64,000 nt of DNA from Aporrectodea caliginosa (lineage: Eukaryota; Annelida; Clitellata; Crassiclitellata; Lumbricidae). The DNA lies in NCBI GenBank assembly GCA_020284085.1, contig JACEVL010000807.1:163501-227500 (forward strand), read 5' to 3'. Below are positions 25,994 to 35,095 of the stretch, piece by piece. Each line of letters begins with the position of its first letter. The stretch's first letter is position 1. The position numbers and the translations under genes are program-made. The notes under the pieces were generated by a model. The model worked only from the letters and a program-made list of their open reading frames with translations, had not been told where the DNA came from and made no database searches.

Positions 25994-28900
25994 TTATAAT
26001 TATGTTACATGCATATAATTCTGTTATATATTATATATATATTAAATGAATTTTACGTAAATATATGTGCAACTGTAATATGTCCTGCAGATCTTATCTG
26101 CAACCCAATCTTTGCCTTAGCAAAGTTTGTCTATATCAAAGTGCCTGGTACATCTCTTCTGGATGTTCAAGAATTGAGATTTGATTTAAAATTGTTGAGT
26201 AACTGAAAATACTGTAGAAGCAGGAAGCAGGAATTGTGTAACTGTTTTGAAGAATCAGCCTTAACAATTGTTGCATAAAAACCTATTTTACCTCCAGAGA
26301 GTCAGAAGGGTGTGTGAACAGTCTGAACTGTACAGTAGTCGTGGGTGTGTGACTAATTGTGAATTCCAATGTGTTTTTCTACCGTAACTATTTTGTGATG
26401 CAGCTTAGAATGCAATAAAATTACAGTACTCGAATAAAATTCTCTTAAGTACCCTAACTGGTCAGTAAGATGAAGAAGACGAGTGCTCTTAAGCTGGTTT
26501 TAAGATGGTTTGAGAGGCAGCCGTGGGTATGAAGTGTTAGCAAATAGAGGGTGGCCAGTCACTCAAGGAGTATGTTATTTTAGGAAGCAAATTAAATTCA
26601 CTAAGAGTACAAATGTGCGTGTTTGCGAATGGTCGTTGACAATCAAGGAAGTAGCTTGGTAAATTTTCTTACATAAAAACTCGTATGCTGCATTGACTGG
26701 GTTCAATGGCTTTTGACATTTCAAAGTATTGTATACAAGAGTGACTTTGTGTGAATCTGGTATTTCTAGTGTGCAAGTTCGTAGTTGAGCTTGAAAAGAA
26801 CTGCCTCAGGGCTTCTGGCATACTGAGGTGTGTGGCCTTTCAATTGCCAACAGACTGTTTAGAAAGGCAACCCGAAATTGGTGTTTATTGGGAAATAGAT
26901 CTCTCATCGAAGCCTGGGCAAATGATATCATCTGAGCCTTATCAACGAACTCGCACCTGCGAGATGCCAGATACAGATGGAATCATTCAGGACTGGCAGC
27001 TGCTAAGAAAAACCAAATGCAAAAATCTTTCCGGCAAAGTTTTCCGTAGCATTTTGTGTTTATCCAAATGGTTTAATGATATAGATTCTCCTGTTTACCG
27101 CTGTATAATATTATCTTCTTCCTTATTTGCTTTGGAGGCAAGGTTTCTGTCTTTTGCACACTTACTGGATAATAATAATGCAGACATTTGACTGATAAGT
27201 GCTACCACATAACCTCGTGAGTGTTACAGTTAATTTGTTACGTTTTGTTTACATAATGTGACTGCTTAGTTAGTAGGTGTTTAAGCTCTTCTGTTTATCA
27301 TACGCATCATATCTTTTCGTCCTTATTTACCTTGACGGCAAAGTTACAGTCGTCTGCAGACTTATTGATAATATTTATTTGAGAATAGGGTGTTTTATTT
27401 GTGACAGATGAGCCTTATCATAATAATAATTATTATAATAATAATGACAATTTCTATGGCGCCGTAACACAGACATGCCGCTGCAAAGGCGCCTGTATAT
27501 ATACAAAACTAACATCCAGCGGAGCAAGCCTAGATAAACAGAGACGCCATTAATGAAGTTAATCTGATAATTTCCTATTCGAATAGTTTACTGTCTCTTG
27601 AATACTGATGCATTCTGAAAGTCGTAATCATAAATGTGCATTTATATGGCACCTATTCTATAAAACTACTCAGAGGTATTTTTGGCATGACAGTACAAGA
27701 CCATATAAATCACATAGAATGGTTTTCAATCATTAGCAAATTTGAGTAGGAGAAAAGAACAAGAAAGAGCAAGAAGCTCATGCCACCGGTTGCATTGCAG
27801 CCTGTTCCTAAGTAAGAGACCAATTCAATTCGGGCTAGAAGCAATCTCTGTGTAATACCGTGAGCATTACAGGAGTGGTTAGGAGAAGTGTAGGGGTTAG
27901 TTGTTGCAGACTGTGCCTCTGTTAATATTACACAGGCTTCAAAACTGAGTTCAGTACCTGCAGAAATTGCCATGTCATTCTGTGTTTGAATTCATGTGCT
28001 TTACAGATACTGAAATTAAGCCTCCGTCATGTTATGCAGCAACGGGGGTGAAGGCCATGAATGGTGGCCTGGCCGAGAAGAGACAGCCTAGTGCTAATAA
28101 ATGCGAAACTGTCACTAAAGAAGGTATGTACATACATGTCAAACCAAATGGAATCATATTGTTTGAATTAAATTCCATATACAGTAAATGTGATAGATAT
28201 TCAAACGGTGTGATATAGTAAGCAATTGTTTTAACATGAAGTTAACAATAATAATAAATCCGATTCATGGTTTATTTTTGTATACATGCCTCGAAACACT
28301 ATTATCGCTTGCCATTCTAAAACTGTCTTAAAACGCATTTATTAGTGTTATTATTAGCATTATTAGCATTATTCAATTCAATTTTTTCAATTCAATTCAA
28401 TTCAAAAAGTTTTATTGTTTCATATCATAATAACAGAAAAACAACTATCAACACTGGTGTAATTTATGCAACAAACGGAGAGCCCTGAAGGGCCACAGGC
28501 AGGGCCGATGAGAGGGGGTCAGGGGGTTGCTGCCCCGGGGCCCGGTTCCATGGAAGGGGCCCTTGGCAGGGGCCCAGAAATGTCTAAAATTTTGTTCAAA
28601 CTGAAGAAATATGTGGGTTTTGGCCTAATGCAGTCTGTAGGCCGTATATGACGAATGCTTCATGATACATGATATCTACACAGGGCCACGGACGTGTGTA
28701 TCCGTTGTGCCTATCTAGGTCACAACCACTGCTTTTTTACCCTTTGCCTTGCCTATACTGAGCTCCTGCGCTGAGGAATGTTTGAAATAATATCTGCATT
28801 GTCTCTCGCGCGCGTTTTTTCACTTGCAGTCGGTCTCTTTCAATATCTCTCTGCAGCCTGCAGTGTTCATTTTAAGCGGCCTATTGTGAAAGTAGATCTT

Positions 28901-30120
28901 CAAGTTCAGAATACAGTCGCTAATCCATTCGTTTACTTTTAAATAAAAACGGTTTAAAATAAATTTTCTAGTTTACTTGCTTCAATTTACTAACTATGTA
29001 ATGAAGCGTTACAGAGGAACCGATCTAATGAATTTCTTTACCAAAAACCAAGACAATAACGAATGTGACGGTAGTAATGGGACTGAAGAGGTTAGCATTG
29101 CAAATAATTCTATTAGCAATGTTGTTAACGAAAACAATTTAATAGCTGTTAAACTGAACACAGTCTCAGCAGACTCAGCTGCTCAGTCAGAGGATTTAGG
29201 AGTGAGCACAGTAACAGGCTTTGGTCATCGCTCATCAGAATGATTTTGGACTAGCTGTTGGTGCAAAGTTAATTGATGCAGACAAATTTCGATTTCTGAT
29301 TGAATTCTATAGGCCTATACAGACCTACATATGCTCCACCAGAATCGTATGCATGGCCTAGCACTTCGCATTACACAACCCCTGTGGTAAATCCTAGCTA
29401 AGCCACTTATTTAATTAAGTCACAACTTTTGTGGTCATATTATAGTTGAATCATTTGAATTTGTAAAAACACTGCTTATCAGTATTTGGAGTTTCATCGG
29501 CAGTCAGCCTATAATTGATTATTGATTTTCTGGCAAGCATAAAATCTTTTAAAATTTAATAATTGAAATTTGAGTTATTATTCAAATAAATAATACTTTA
29601 ACTTGCTGCTGGATGGAAGTCATCATAATAAATAATTGATGCCAAATTACCAATATTAGATATTATATTTCATTAAGTTGATGATGAATTAGAGGATAAA
29701 TTATCATCAGAAATCTGCTTCGAAGCTCAATTAACGAAAGAAAGATGAATGAAAGTCAGAATTAGGCCCTACAAATGAGAAACAGACGCTCCTTCAAAGT
29801 CTTGCATTTTCAATTTCATAAAAATCGAATGATGCAGCAAATCAAGCTGACAGTATCATTACTAGTAGGCCTAAGTAGTAGTAGAAGTGGAGTTAATGAT
29901 CATGATACAGAGCGAGTTGTTGATGTAGTCCATGTAGACAATGCAGCAACTCATTCTCTTGCAATTGGATATCATAATGCGATAACTGTCACTTAAAAAT
30001 AATTTATCACATTCACATTATCACATTTTCATAATTCTGTAATTTCTTTATAATTTGAGTCAGAGATGGACCTTTTAAACCAGAAATTGATTTTCACATT
30101 TACTTTTATTATTATTATTA

Positions 30121-30196
<76 letters not shown>

Positions 30197-33100
30197 TTAT
30201 TATTATTATTACACTTATTATTATTCATCAAATGTAGTTTGATAGCTTTTTTATAGGCTTACATCAGACTTAGGCTTAATGATGAAATTGAAAAAACGAG
30301 GGGCCCTGATCAACACTGGTGAAATTTGTGCAACAAACGGCCCGAGCCCTGACGCCCAGGGTCACAGGACCCACTAACTAGGGCTACCTAGGTACCAGAT
30401 GATGTGGTGATAATGACGGTTCGTGTACAGAGAACCAACAACAGACAGTACACAGAAATCAAAACAAACTTAACTAAGCGATGGCAACACAGCAATTTGA
30501 AATTTAAAAAAACTTAACTAAGCGATGGCAACACAGCAATTTGAACAGTTACACATTTAATAAGAAAGCTCGCATGGATTCTTTAAATAAATTCAAGTTA
30601 GGCATCATTTACGCTAGTGCAGAGAGGCCTCTAGTTGTTTTCCCTGAGGGGTGCTATGCAAATTTCCTTAATAAATAAATAACAAATTAATAACATAAAT
30701 GTGATTGAAAGGATTATGTGCTTGTTGGTTCCAGAAACAATGGAGAGAATTTATTGTAGTCTATTGTAGTTTGTTTTCTATTGCAGTTTGTGGTGGTTGA
30801 TGCATTGAATAAGTGCATATGTATTCCTCATGAATTTAGCGGAATTGATTGATTTTTATGGTTCTGTTGACTGTCTCTTCCTTGTAATGTCATTATCTAA
30901 TTAGATCATAAATGATAAATGATGATAAACAGTTTTATGTTTGAGTGTAGCCCATCTACCCGCTGCAGTGCTCAGTGCCACCAGTAGCGGCGCCAGGATT
31001 TCAGGTTTTGGGGCTAAAACCCCTATTCCTTCCCTTTCTCCCTCCTCTCTGGCTTTGGCAGTGATTTCCCACTTTTGTTGGGGGGGCTGAGCCTGCCGAT
31101 CGGCAGTGTTTCCGTTAGAGTCCAAAAAGAGGACGTATAGCCTATAATGTGCTCACCCGCGGATTCTTTTGGACGTAGTTCATGTCTTATGCCTGTCACA
31201 CCGAAAAATCTGGACGTTTTGGACGTTTTTTATGGACGTAAAAACGGCCATTTTGGCGTTAACGGAAACACTGCCGATCGGGGGCTTCAGCCCACCCTAG
31301 ACCCATGCTGGCGCCGCCACTGAATGGCACTACGCAGTGCCCCTGCTCACTGGCCCAGTTAGCTACATTGGTTAGAGCGTGAAGATCGCGGTTCGCCTCC
31401 CGATGGTGACTTATTTCAGAGATTTTAAATCTTGAGCTAACACAGTCCGTATATACTTGGGTCAGTACGGGAATTGTAAAAATAACTGGTGGGGTTAGAC
31501 GTTGATTTATGTGCAGTTTGGGTGTGAAATGTAGGCTTTACTATGGGAGCCTAAGAAAGACTAGGGGCGGGGGTTGAACCCCAACCCCTCCGGCAATTCT
31601 CACCCTGACTTGGGTACTTAAATGGCGTGGCACCCATTCAAGCAGGCAGCGGTGGTGAAGGATCTCAACCCTACTCATTGAAAAATTGAGGGGCTTGATT
31701 TATTTGGGGGCTTGAACTTCGTTTGGGTGGGGGGGTGGGGGCTTATGCCCCAAAGCCTAATACTAGTTAGTAGTGACGGCGCCAGCATGGGGCTAGGGTG
31801 GGCTGAAGCCCCCGTATCGGTGGCTCAGCCCCCAAACAAAAGTGGGAAATCACTGCCAATATCAGAGAGGAGGGGAGAAAGGAAAGGAATTGGGGTTTTA
31901 GCCCCCCAAACCTGAAATCCTGGCGCCGCCACTGCTAGTTAGGGCCTACTTCCCTGCGCCGTACCCCGCTATAGGCGAGCTCTACCTGCACTGTCTTACA
32001 AGCAACGTTCCCTCTAAGCGACTTGTAGCAGTGCGCGCTGCGCGCGCTACGTTGTGCAAGGTTTACTGCGAGGTGTGCAGAATTTTTGTACAATAATAGG
32101 CCTAGGGAGAAAGAGACATCTGCATCGGCGACATTAATTTTGCAGGCTCTTCAAATGCAGCTTTTTTTACACACGATCGGCTGAAGACAGTATAAACTGT
32201 CCGGAATAGTGTCCTAACATTTTCATGAGGGAAACCTTTTTCCCCGCATCATCGATTCCTAAATCTTCTCTGTGAGCCACGCAATGCTGCTCAGTCAAAT
32301 GGGGAACCTGGGCACGGATCAGTGCTGCCACACCATTTCTTTTTCTAAGCATAACTGATGCCCCATCAGACGTAACCATGGCCATTTTTTGAAAATCGAG
32401 ATCATTTTTCAAATAAAACACTTTGATAGCTGAAAAAATAGATTGACTGTCACAGGCGGTAAGTGCGGTGACACTTCGTTCCTACAGGACGATATGGTTA
32501 CCGATATGTCCGTACTTTCGTCGACAATTAATGTATGGAGCTCAGACTCTCGAATTTCCTGCATACATGTTTCTCTAACTACTGAGTCGATACATTCAAC
32601 GAACTCAAATGCATAATTTTTACTACGCCAGCTATCGGGCAGTTTCAAATATTTTGCCATGTGATCATGAATATCTATAACTGACAGCATCGATGCATTC
32701 ATTGAAAGACCCAATAACACATTGTCTATAAGAATCTTCACTTGCTTACCTTTACTTCGTTGCCTATCATTCACTTCCATCCGCATCTGTCGATCATCTT
32801 CAGTGAGCAAGCAGCTTATTTCAGCTCCAGCTTGAATTCTTTTCAATTTGGCAATCGAGTCAAAGTGAATTTTCTGCGTTATAATATATGTCTCTTCAGA
32901 TAATCCAATTTCCACAAACCCCAGGCGCAAAATCACAACACGCTTTGGCGTCGGCAGATATTTTACATACAACACCGTCGTTGTCAGTAAAATTAAAAAT
33001 GCTGCCTAATTCCACGCGCTTTGGGAGTTTCGATTCAACTGTTTCCGTTTCAACAAGCTGTTTCAACCATACTGATTTAAAAGTAGTAACAGCGTTTTTA

Positions 33101-34380
33101 CACTTCGTGTCCAAGTCATCTTCACGTTTTCGTTTAGACATTTTAAATTTATGAAAATGGTTTTTATAATATTGCTAAATAAACTGTTTACAATCGGCCA
33201 AATTTACTCGAAACAAGTATCAAACGCAATGAAACCTCTCTGCAAATGATGGAATGACTAGAGTCCAGATCCAGAGGCAATTTAAAAACGCTTAAGTTAG
33301 CAGCAGTCGGTACTAGATAACAACATGCATGATGCAGCTTAACTGGTTTAACTCGGGTGAAGGTGAATGGGTCATGGATTGGCAACGTGGTTCGTGGGTG
33401 CAACTGGACCTGTGACAGCTGCTATCATATCTATTGAAGACCAGCTTCAAATAAACGTACACCGAGCGTCACGCGGCGTGAGTCGCTTGACACACCGGGC
33501 TGGTCGGGCGAGACTGCCGACGGTGCCACCTTCTCTGGACACCGTCTCTAGAGTCTGGAGTGCGTGCTGGCATTTCTTCCTTTGGAATTCACAAATTAGA
33601 CCAACCTCACCCACTGAGCTGATAACTTATAATGGAGTTTTAATGAACGTCTTCATGTCAATTGCGTTGAATTTCGTTGATTGAAACGAAAGTAAATCTG
33701 GTATTAGATGAACATGACAATTTGTTTTGTCGTCTACTCGTCTTCCTGCACAAATAATTCAATACACGTTGCTTGTTTTGTGGTAATTTTGATCTGCTGC
33801 GCGGGAAACAATTTAGCTGCGCGGGGATGTCTGAGCAGCTGCGCGCGCGCGCAGCTCTACCTGCACTGTCTTACAAGTTACAACTGGTCATCAAACGACC
33901 TTATGTGCTTGCATTAAATCGTAAAGCGTTTTATAGTATAATTATTCGTCTCACCTGTATGTACATCGATTGAACTGTTTTGTTGCATGTAATTATACAG
34001 ACGTCGCCATTGCTGCTGCTGGTTCGGCTGCTGCTGGTTTGGCTGCTGTCAACGCCTGGGGCTGGACCTGGGGTTGGGGCGGCGGCTGGGGCTGCGGCGG
34101 TTGGGGCTGCTTCGACTTCGGTCCGAACCCGATGTCGCACGGGAACCAGATGGACGGCAACTGCATGGATATGAACGACGGAATGGATATGAAGAACGGG
34201 GGCGGCGGCGAGGTCCAGCAGAACAGCAACGAGTGCGGGATGTCCTCCGATCAGGTGACCGAATACGCCGAATACGACGGACCGGACATAGACCCCGGCT
34301 ATGACGTCATGTGTGACGGCGGATTCGACGCCGGATTCGACGCAGGCGGATTCGACATGGGGTTCAGCATTGGCTTTTGA
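14776..34380 (+). CDS. PH-domain protein gene with Gly/Trp/Asp-rich tail (exons 2-7 as numbered here; first exon unresolved)
   Basis: Six exons join in compatible phases to give about 288 residues: 14776-14820, 18388-18503, 20816-20979, 23472-23515, 28007-28123, 34001-34380. The first four make a pleckstrin-homology fold: a G-L-L-K-R first strand, VVYAELTDD, FLWYRD, HIIAIP, HWFLCFNDNDL, and a C-terminal helix with the invariant Trp (KWEEMTTKIREQI). PH domains bind phosphoinositides or proteins at membranes; the small, early-placed domain recalls evectin/PLEKHB-like proteins, but I cannot assign an orthologue. A Lys/Ala linker follows, then an Ala-rich stretch, a Trp/Gly/Cys segment and an Asp/Met/Gly tail ending GFDMGFSIGF. 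The start codon is not certain. The 3' end is duplicated downstream as a broken copy. Exon joining is inference; no transcript was available. Confidence 0.65.
14990..15125 (+). CDS. Possible alternative exon after the first PH exon
   Basis: Bounded by an acceptor (ccccag) and donor (ccc|gtaagt). In the phase set by the preceding exon it reads SKVWSKEPLKGSENN… and stops at 15118-15120, which would truncate the PH domain. Another frame is fully open (VKYGQRNHSKAVKTIFARL…). I have no evidence that it is used; it may be chance or belong to another transcript. Confidence 0.2.
15126..16383. other. PH gene intron sequence
   Basis: No exon seen. Around 15890-16050 there is a degenerate run of 'agaattagaattag' units with an inverted 'cgattag' end. 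Confidence 0.4.
16384..16703. mobile_element. hAT-like MITE, 320 bp
   Basis: Starts CAGGGCTGCCGAC and ends TCGGCGGGCCTG (imperfect inverted termini). It is flanked on both sides by the perfect 8-bp duplication gatgctga (16376-16383 and 16704-16711). Inner subterminal 'gggcccct' motifs lie on both sides. No coding sequence. Confidence 0.8.
16873..16905. repeat. Perfect 16-bp palindrome with one-base centre
   Basis: Arms 16873-16888 and 16890-16905 are exact reverse complements, starting CTGGGACTATTATTAC. It could form a short hairpin in the intron RNA. Confidence 0.85.
17130..17460. promoter_or_regulatory. Local CpG-rich patch inside the PH gene region
   Basis: A short rise in CpG and GAGCG motifs around 17160-17330 in otherwise AT-rich sequence. 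It could be an internal promoter or an undetected 5' exon. No core promoter element is clear, and the ORFs in it are not recognised. Confidence 0.25.
17602..17710. repeat. (ATT)n microsatellite
   Basis: Trinucleotide array with TTG interruptions, intronic. Confidence 0.95.
18388..18503 (+). CDS. PH gene exon: central PH strands
   Basis: Acceptor 'ttctgtttttcgaatag', donor tca|gtaagt. It reads GFLSKGFKVVYAELTDDSYF, then LWYRDQSSYKREGAVLLS, entering in phase 1 and leaving in phase 0. The alternation of hydrophobic strand residues and the F-x-x-x-Y-A-x-L pattern fit strands 1-4 of a PH domain. Confidence 0.72.
18504..20100. other. PH gene intron
   Basis: No exon seen. A 'aaggaatctactcaggagtgcttcccagcccagcc' type tail near 18930-18966 is a reverse-oriented copy of the shared SINE 3' tail. 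Confidence 0.45.
20105..20396 (+). mobile_element. tRNA-derived SINE with repeated central motif
   Basis: A tRNA-like head ('gggttagagcgctcgacc', B-box 'gggttcgagcctc') is followed by 'gaccttgagcaagtcctt' and 'cactcagcac'. The central motif then recurs twice more at about 20253 and 20384, suggesting internal or tandem SINE duplication. Confidence 0.65.
20397..20708. mobile_element. Harbinger-like MITE, 5' end degraded
   Basis: Inverted ends 'tccattaattatgtcaac' and 'gttgacataattaatgga' and internal 'gtcaacaactgtcaaac' match the elements at 61079 and 62228. The left terminus has merged with the neighbouring SINE, and no duplication can be read on that side. Confidence 0.7.
20816..20979 (+). 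CDS. PH gene exon: late PH strands
   Basis: Acceptor 'ttgttgatttctcag', donor ttaa|gtgagt. Phase 0 in, phase 2 out. It reads SICDFLAVGPYTRSIPGRPN, then LPKGASERHIIAIPSTPSRD, then STVHWFLCFNDNDL. The HWFLCF strand followed by an acidic turn is the expected penultimate part of a PH domain. Confidence 0.75.
22866..23024 (+). CDS. Unassigned open segment, possible exon
   Basis: In one frame this reads GESNFFEALDGHRSTVKQKY, then KDVVGKGITKATDVKILRLL, then GVSEAEDMKLVG and a stop. The composition is protein-like (Lys/Glu/Val, no low complexity), unlike most ORFs nearby. An AG precedes it (ctaag at about 22857). I recognise no family. It could be an alternative terminal exon or a decayed element ORF. 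Confidence 0.25.
   Translation, partial: GESNFFEALDGHRSTVKQKYKDVVGKGITKATDVKILRLLGVSEAEDMKLVG
23299..23418. repeat. (ATT)n microsatellite, about 120 bp
   Basis: Nearly pure trinucleotide array, intronic, about 55 bases upstream of the putative 44-bp PH exon. Confidence 0.95.
23472..23515 (+). CDS. PH gene exon: C-terminal PH helix (44 bp)
   Basis: A 44-base exon between acceptor 'gttcaagtag' and donor tctt|gtaaaa (a weak donor). Phase 2 in and phase 1 out match both neighbours exactly. It encodes (K)WEEMTTKIREQIIS, which supplies the invariant Trp of the PH C-terminal helix directly after DNDL. The fit of phase and motif is good, but the exon is short and was found by looking for it. Confidence 0.45.
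23827..23985 (+). repeat. Tandem SINE 3' tails ending in (GAAT)n
   Basis: Two copies of 'gcctctRagtagRtatcttgga' and 'cRctatataa' lie in tandem, followed by a GAAT/GAAC run. This matches the tail shared by many SINE copies in this window. Confidence 0.7.
24981..25375. mobile_element. Decayed hAT-like repeat
   Basis: The left end CAGTGGTTCCCAAACCGTGG is a typical hAT/Charlie-like terminus, and 'gtggcccgcc' appears inverted relative to context on the right near 25310. The right terminus (about 25375, 'tggtaaacactt') is degraded and no clean 8-bp duplication is visible. Confidence 0.4.
25958..25992. repeat. (TA)n microsatellite
   Basis: Short dinucleotide run. Confidence 0.9.
26751..27191 (+). 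CDS. Unrecognised 146-codon ORF in intron
   Basis: This is the longest ORF of non-repetitive composition in the window outside the called genes. It begins with a GTG, not an ATG, and contains ERQPEIGVYWEIDLSS and RTRTCEMPDTDGIIQDWQLL. I recognise no domain, the boundaries show no paired splice signals, and it sits in an intron of the PH gene. A chance ORF or decayed element is likely; listed for completeness. Confidence 0.15.
   Translation: MNLVFLVCKFVVELEKNCLRASGILRCVAFQLPTDCLERQPEIGVYWEIDLSSKPGQMISSEPYQRTRTCEMPDTDGIIQDWQLLRKTKCKNLSGKVFRSILCLSKWFNDIDSPVYRCIILSSSLFALEARFLSFAHLLDNNNADI
28007..28123 (+). CDS. PH gene exon: linker
   Basis: Acceptor 'catgtgctttacag', donor gaag|gtatgt, phase 1 on both sides. 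It reads TEIKPPSCYAATGVKAMNGG, then LAEKRQPSANKCETVTKE. Strong splice sites and a phase match to the 34001 exon (split codon G|AC, Asp) support it. Confidence 0.6.
28500..30308. mobile_element. Probable decayed hAT-type element
   Basis: It begins CAGGGCCGATGAG and ends GAGGGGCCCTG. Just inside the left end lies an ORF starting MKRYRGTDLMNFFTK (28998-29243), which resembles the N-termini of hAT-derived proteins. There is no intact transposase core. The flanks are not an 8-bp duplication but a diverged direct repeat of about 55 bases (28446-28499 and 30309-30370), so the boundaries are uncertain. Confidence 0.4.
30098..30218. repeat. (ATT)n microsatellite
   Basis: Trinucleotide array inside the 28.5-30.3 kb element region. 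Confidence 0.95.
30982..31322. mobile_element. hAT-like MITE (family A, copy 1) carrying a nested insertion
   Basis: Termini CAGTAGCGGCGCCAGG and GGCGCCGCCACTG. Flanking octamers agtgccac and aatggcac match at 6 of 8 positions. After removing the nested element and its duplication, the length (163 bp) and sequence match the inverted copy at 31771-31934. Confidence 0.75.
31104..31273. mobile_element. Nested hAT-like MITE, 170 bp
   Basis: Inverted ends CAGTGTTTCCGTTA and TAACGGAAACACTG, flanked by a perfect 8-bp duplication ccgatcgg (31096-31103, 31274-31281). It interrupts family A copy 1 and is therefore younger than it. Confidence 0.88.
31345..31480 (+). mobile_element. tRNA-derived SINE fragment
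   Basis: 'gctacattggttagagcg' (A-box-like) and 'cgcggttcgcctcccg' (B-box-like) are spaced as in a tRNA head. Confidence 0.45.
31491..31606. repeat. Segment shared with the 1.7-kb hAT elements
   Basis: 'gttagacgttgatttatg' through 'ccggcaattctcaccctg' matches 52634-52745, and the reverse complement of 40634-40747 inside the two hAT elements. It is probably an internal domain of the same transposon family, here as a fragment. Confidence 0.7.
31771..31934. mobile_element. hAT-like MITE (family A, copy 2), 164 bp
   Basis: Termini TAGTGACGGCGCCAG and CTGGCGCCGCCACTG, with perfect 8-bp duplication ctagttag (31763-31770, 31935-31942). It lies in opposite orientation to copy 1, 450 bases away. Confidence 0.9.
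32003..33852 (-). mobile_element. hAT element relic with broken transposase
   Basis: The left end (CAACGTTCCCTCTAAGCG then GTGCGCGCTGCGCGC) is hAT-like. The right end has the complementary GCAGCTGCGCGCGC block but has lost the terminal bases. Both ends are followed or preceded by the same 25-bp sequence (31978-32002 and 33853-33877). Confidence 0.6.
32167..33141 (-). pseudogene. hAT transposase-like pseudogene (ZNF862/KIAA1586-like type)
   Basis: On the minus strand three overlapping frames together read a hAT-superfamily protein. The N-terminus is MSKRKREDDLDTKC (33141 down to 32896). The middle part has HTLIVDESTDISV, which carries the catalytic-region Asp. The later part has MVTSDGASVMLRKRNGVAAL and EQHCVAHREDLGI. 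These are typical of domesticated or active hAT-like proteins with an RNase H fold. At least two frameshifts (near 32900 and 32415) and loss of the C-terminal dimerisation region show it is inactive. It belongs to the element at 32003-33852, and lies inside the last intron of the PH gene in antisense. Confidence 0.75.
34001..34380 (+). CDS. PH gene last exon: Trp/Gly-rich and Asp/Met-rich tail
   Basis: The acceptor is 'gcatgtaattatacag'. Entered in phase 1, it reads 125 codons to TGA. It starts VAIAAAGSAAAGLAAVNAWG, then a WGWGGGWGCGGWGC segment, a Met/Asp/Asn-rich middle (NCMDMNDGMDMKN), an acidic stretch and FDAG-type repeats to GFSIGF. GC content rises well above the flanks, consistent with coding sequence. 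The small-residue stretch could insert in or lie on a membrane, but this is inference. No known domain is recognised. Confidence 0.72.
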
Positions 34381-34649
34381 GAGCAGACGACAAAGGGTGA
34401 CGACGCTGATTTCTGGTTGGCCACAGCAAAGATTGTATGGAAATGGAACGACAGAACACCCAATCAAACAGCAGGAAACTGGGTCAGGGCATACACCGGT
34501 TTGGTGGTTAGTTGCTGCTTAAAGACACTGTGTCATAACAAAGATGATCAGTGTCGCACTCCTTCTTTTTCCAGGTTGGGAGTTGGGATTGGCAATACCA
34601 GAGTAAGAGCAGTGGTGGAGTTCTGCATGCACCGGAGCATGCTTGTCCA

Positions 34650-35095
34650 AAATTAGACTGGGAATCATTGCAACCAATTGTTAAAGTTAACCAATCCAGA
34701 AATAGTACTACTGTAGTTGTCGCCATTGGCTTGTAAGCCAGCCAGTCACAATCAACAATGAATATTTTACCCAGTTTCCCAAATTAGACTGACTGGGAAC
34801 CGTAGAAACCAAATGTTGAAGTAAACTAATCCAGCAATAGTTCTAAAATTTAATTTAATTTCCAATCCAACCAATCACGATGAACTATCATCTATGACTA
34901 TTTGACTCAGTTTGAAGTTTTCCAAATTAGACTGGGAACCACATCTGCCAATTGTTCAAGTTAACCAATCTATTACTACTGTAGTTGTCGCCATTGAGTT
35001 GCAATCCAGCAAATCATGATCAACTATGACTATTTTGAGCCAGTTTCACAAATTAGACTGAGCCAATCACGATCAACAATGACTGACCTAGTTTC
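34650..35095. repeat. Local tandem array, about 3.3 units of 125-145 bp
   Basis: Each unit starts 'aaattagactg' (34650, 34781, 34924, 35050) and runs through 'gttaaccaatc' and 'cgccattg' to 'cagttt'. Unit 2 of the large duplication has a single copy at about 37976-38110. Confidence 0.8.

Larger units (their letters stand above)
23516..28006. other. PH gene intron
   Basis: Long intron with SINE and MITE remnants. The ORFs at 24320-24559 (minus), 25411-25740 (minus) and 26751-27191 (plus) are not recognised and lack clear splice context. Confidence 0.4.
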
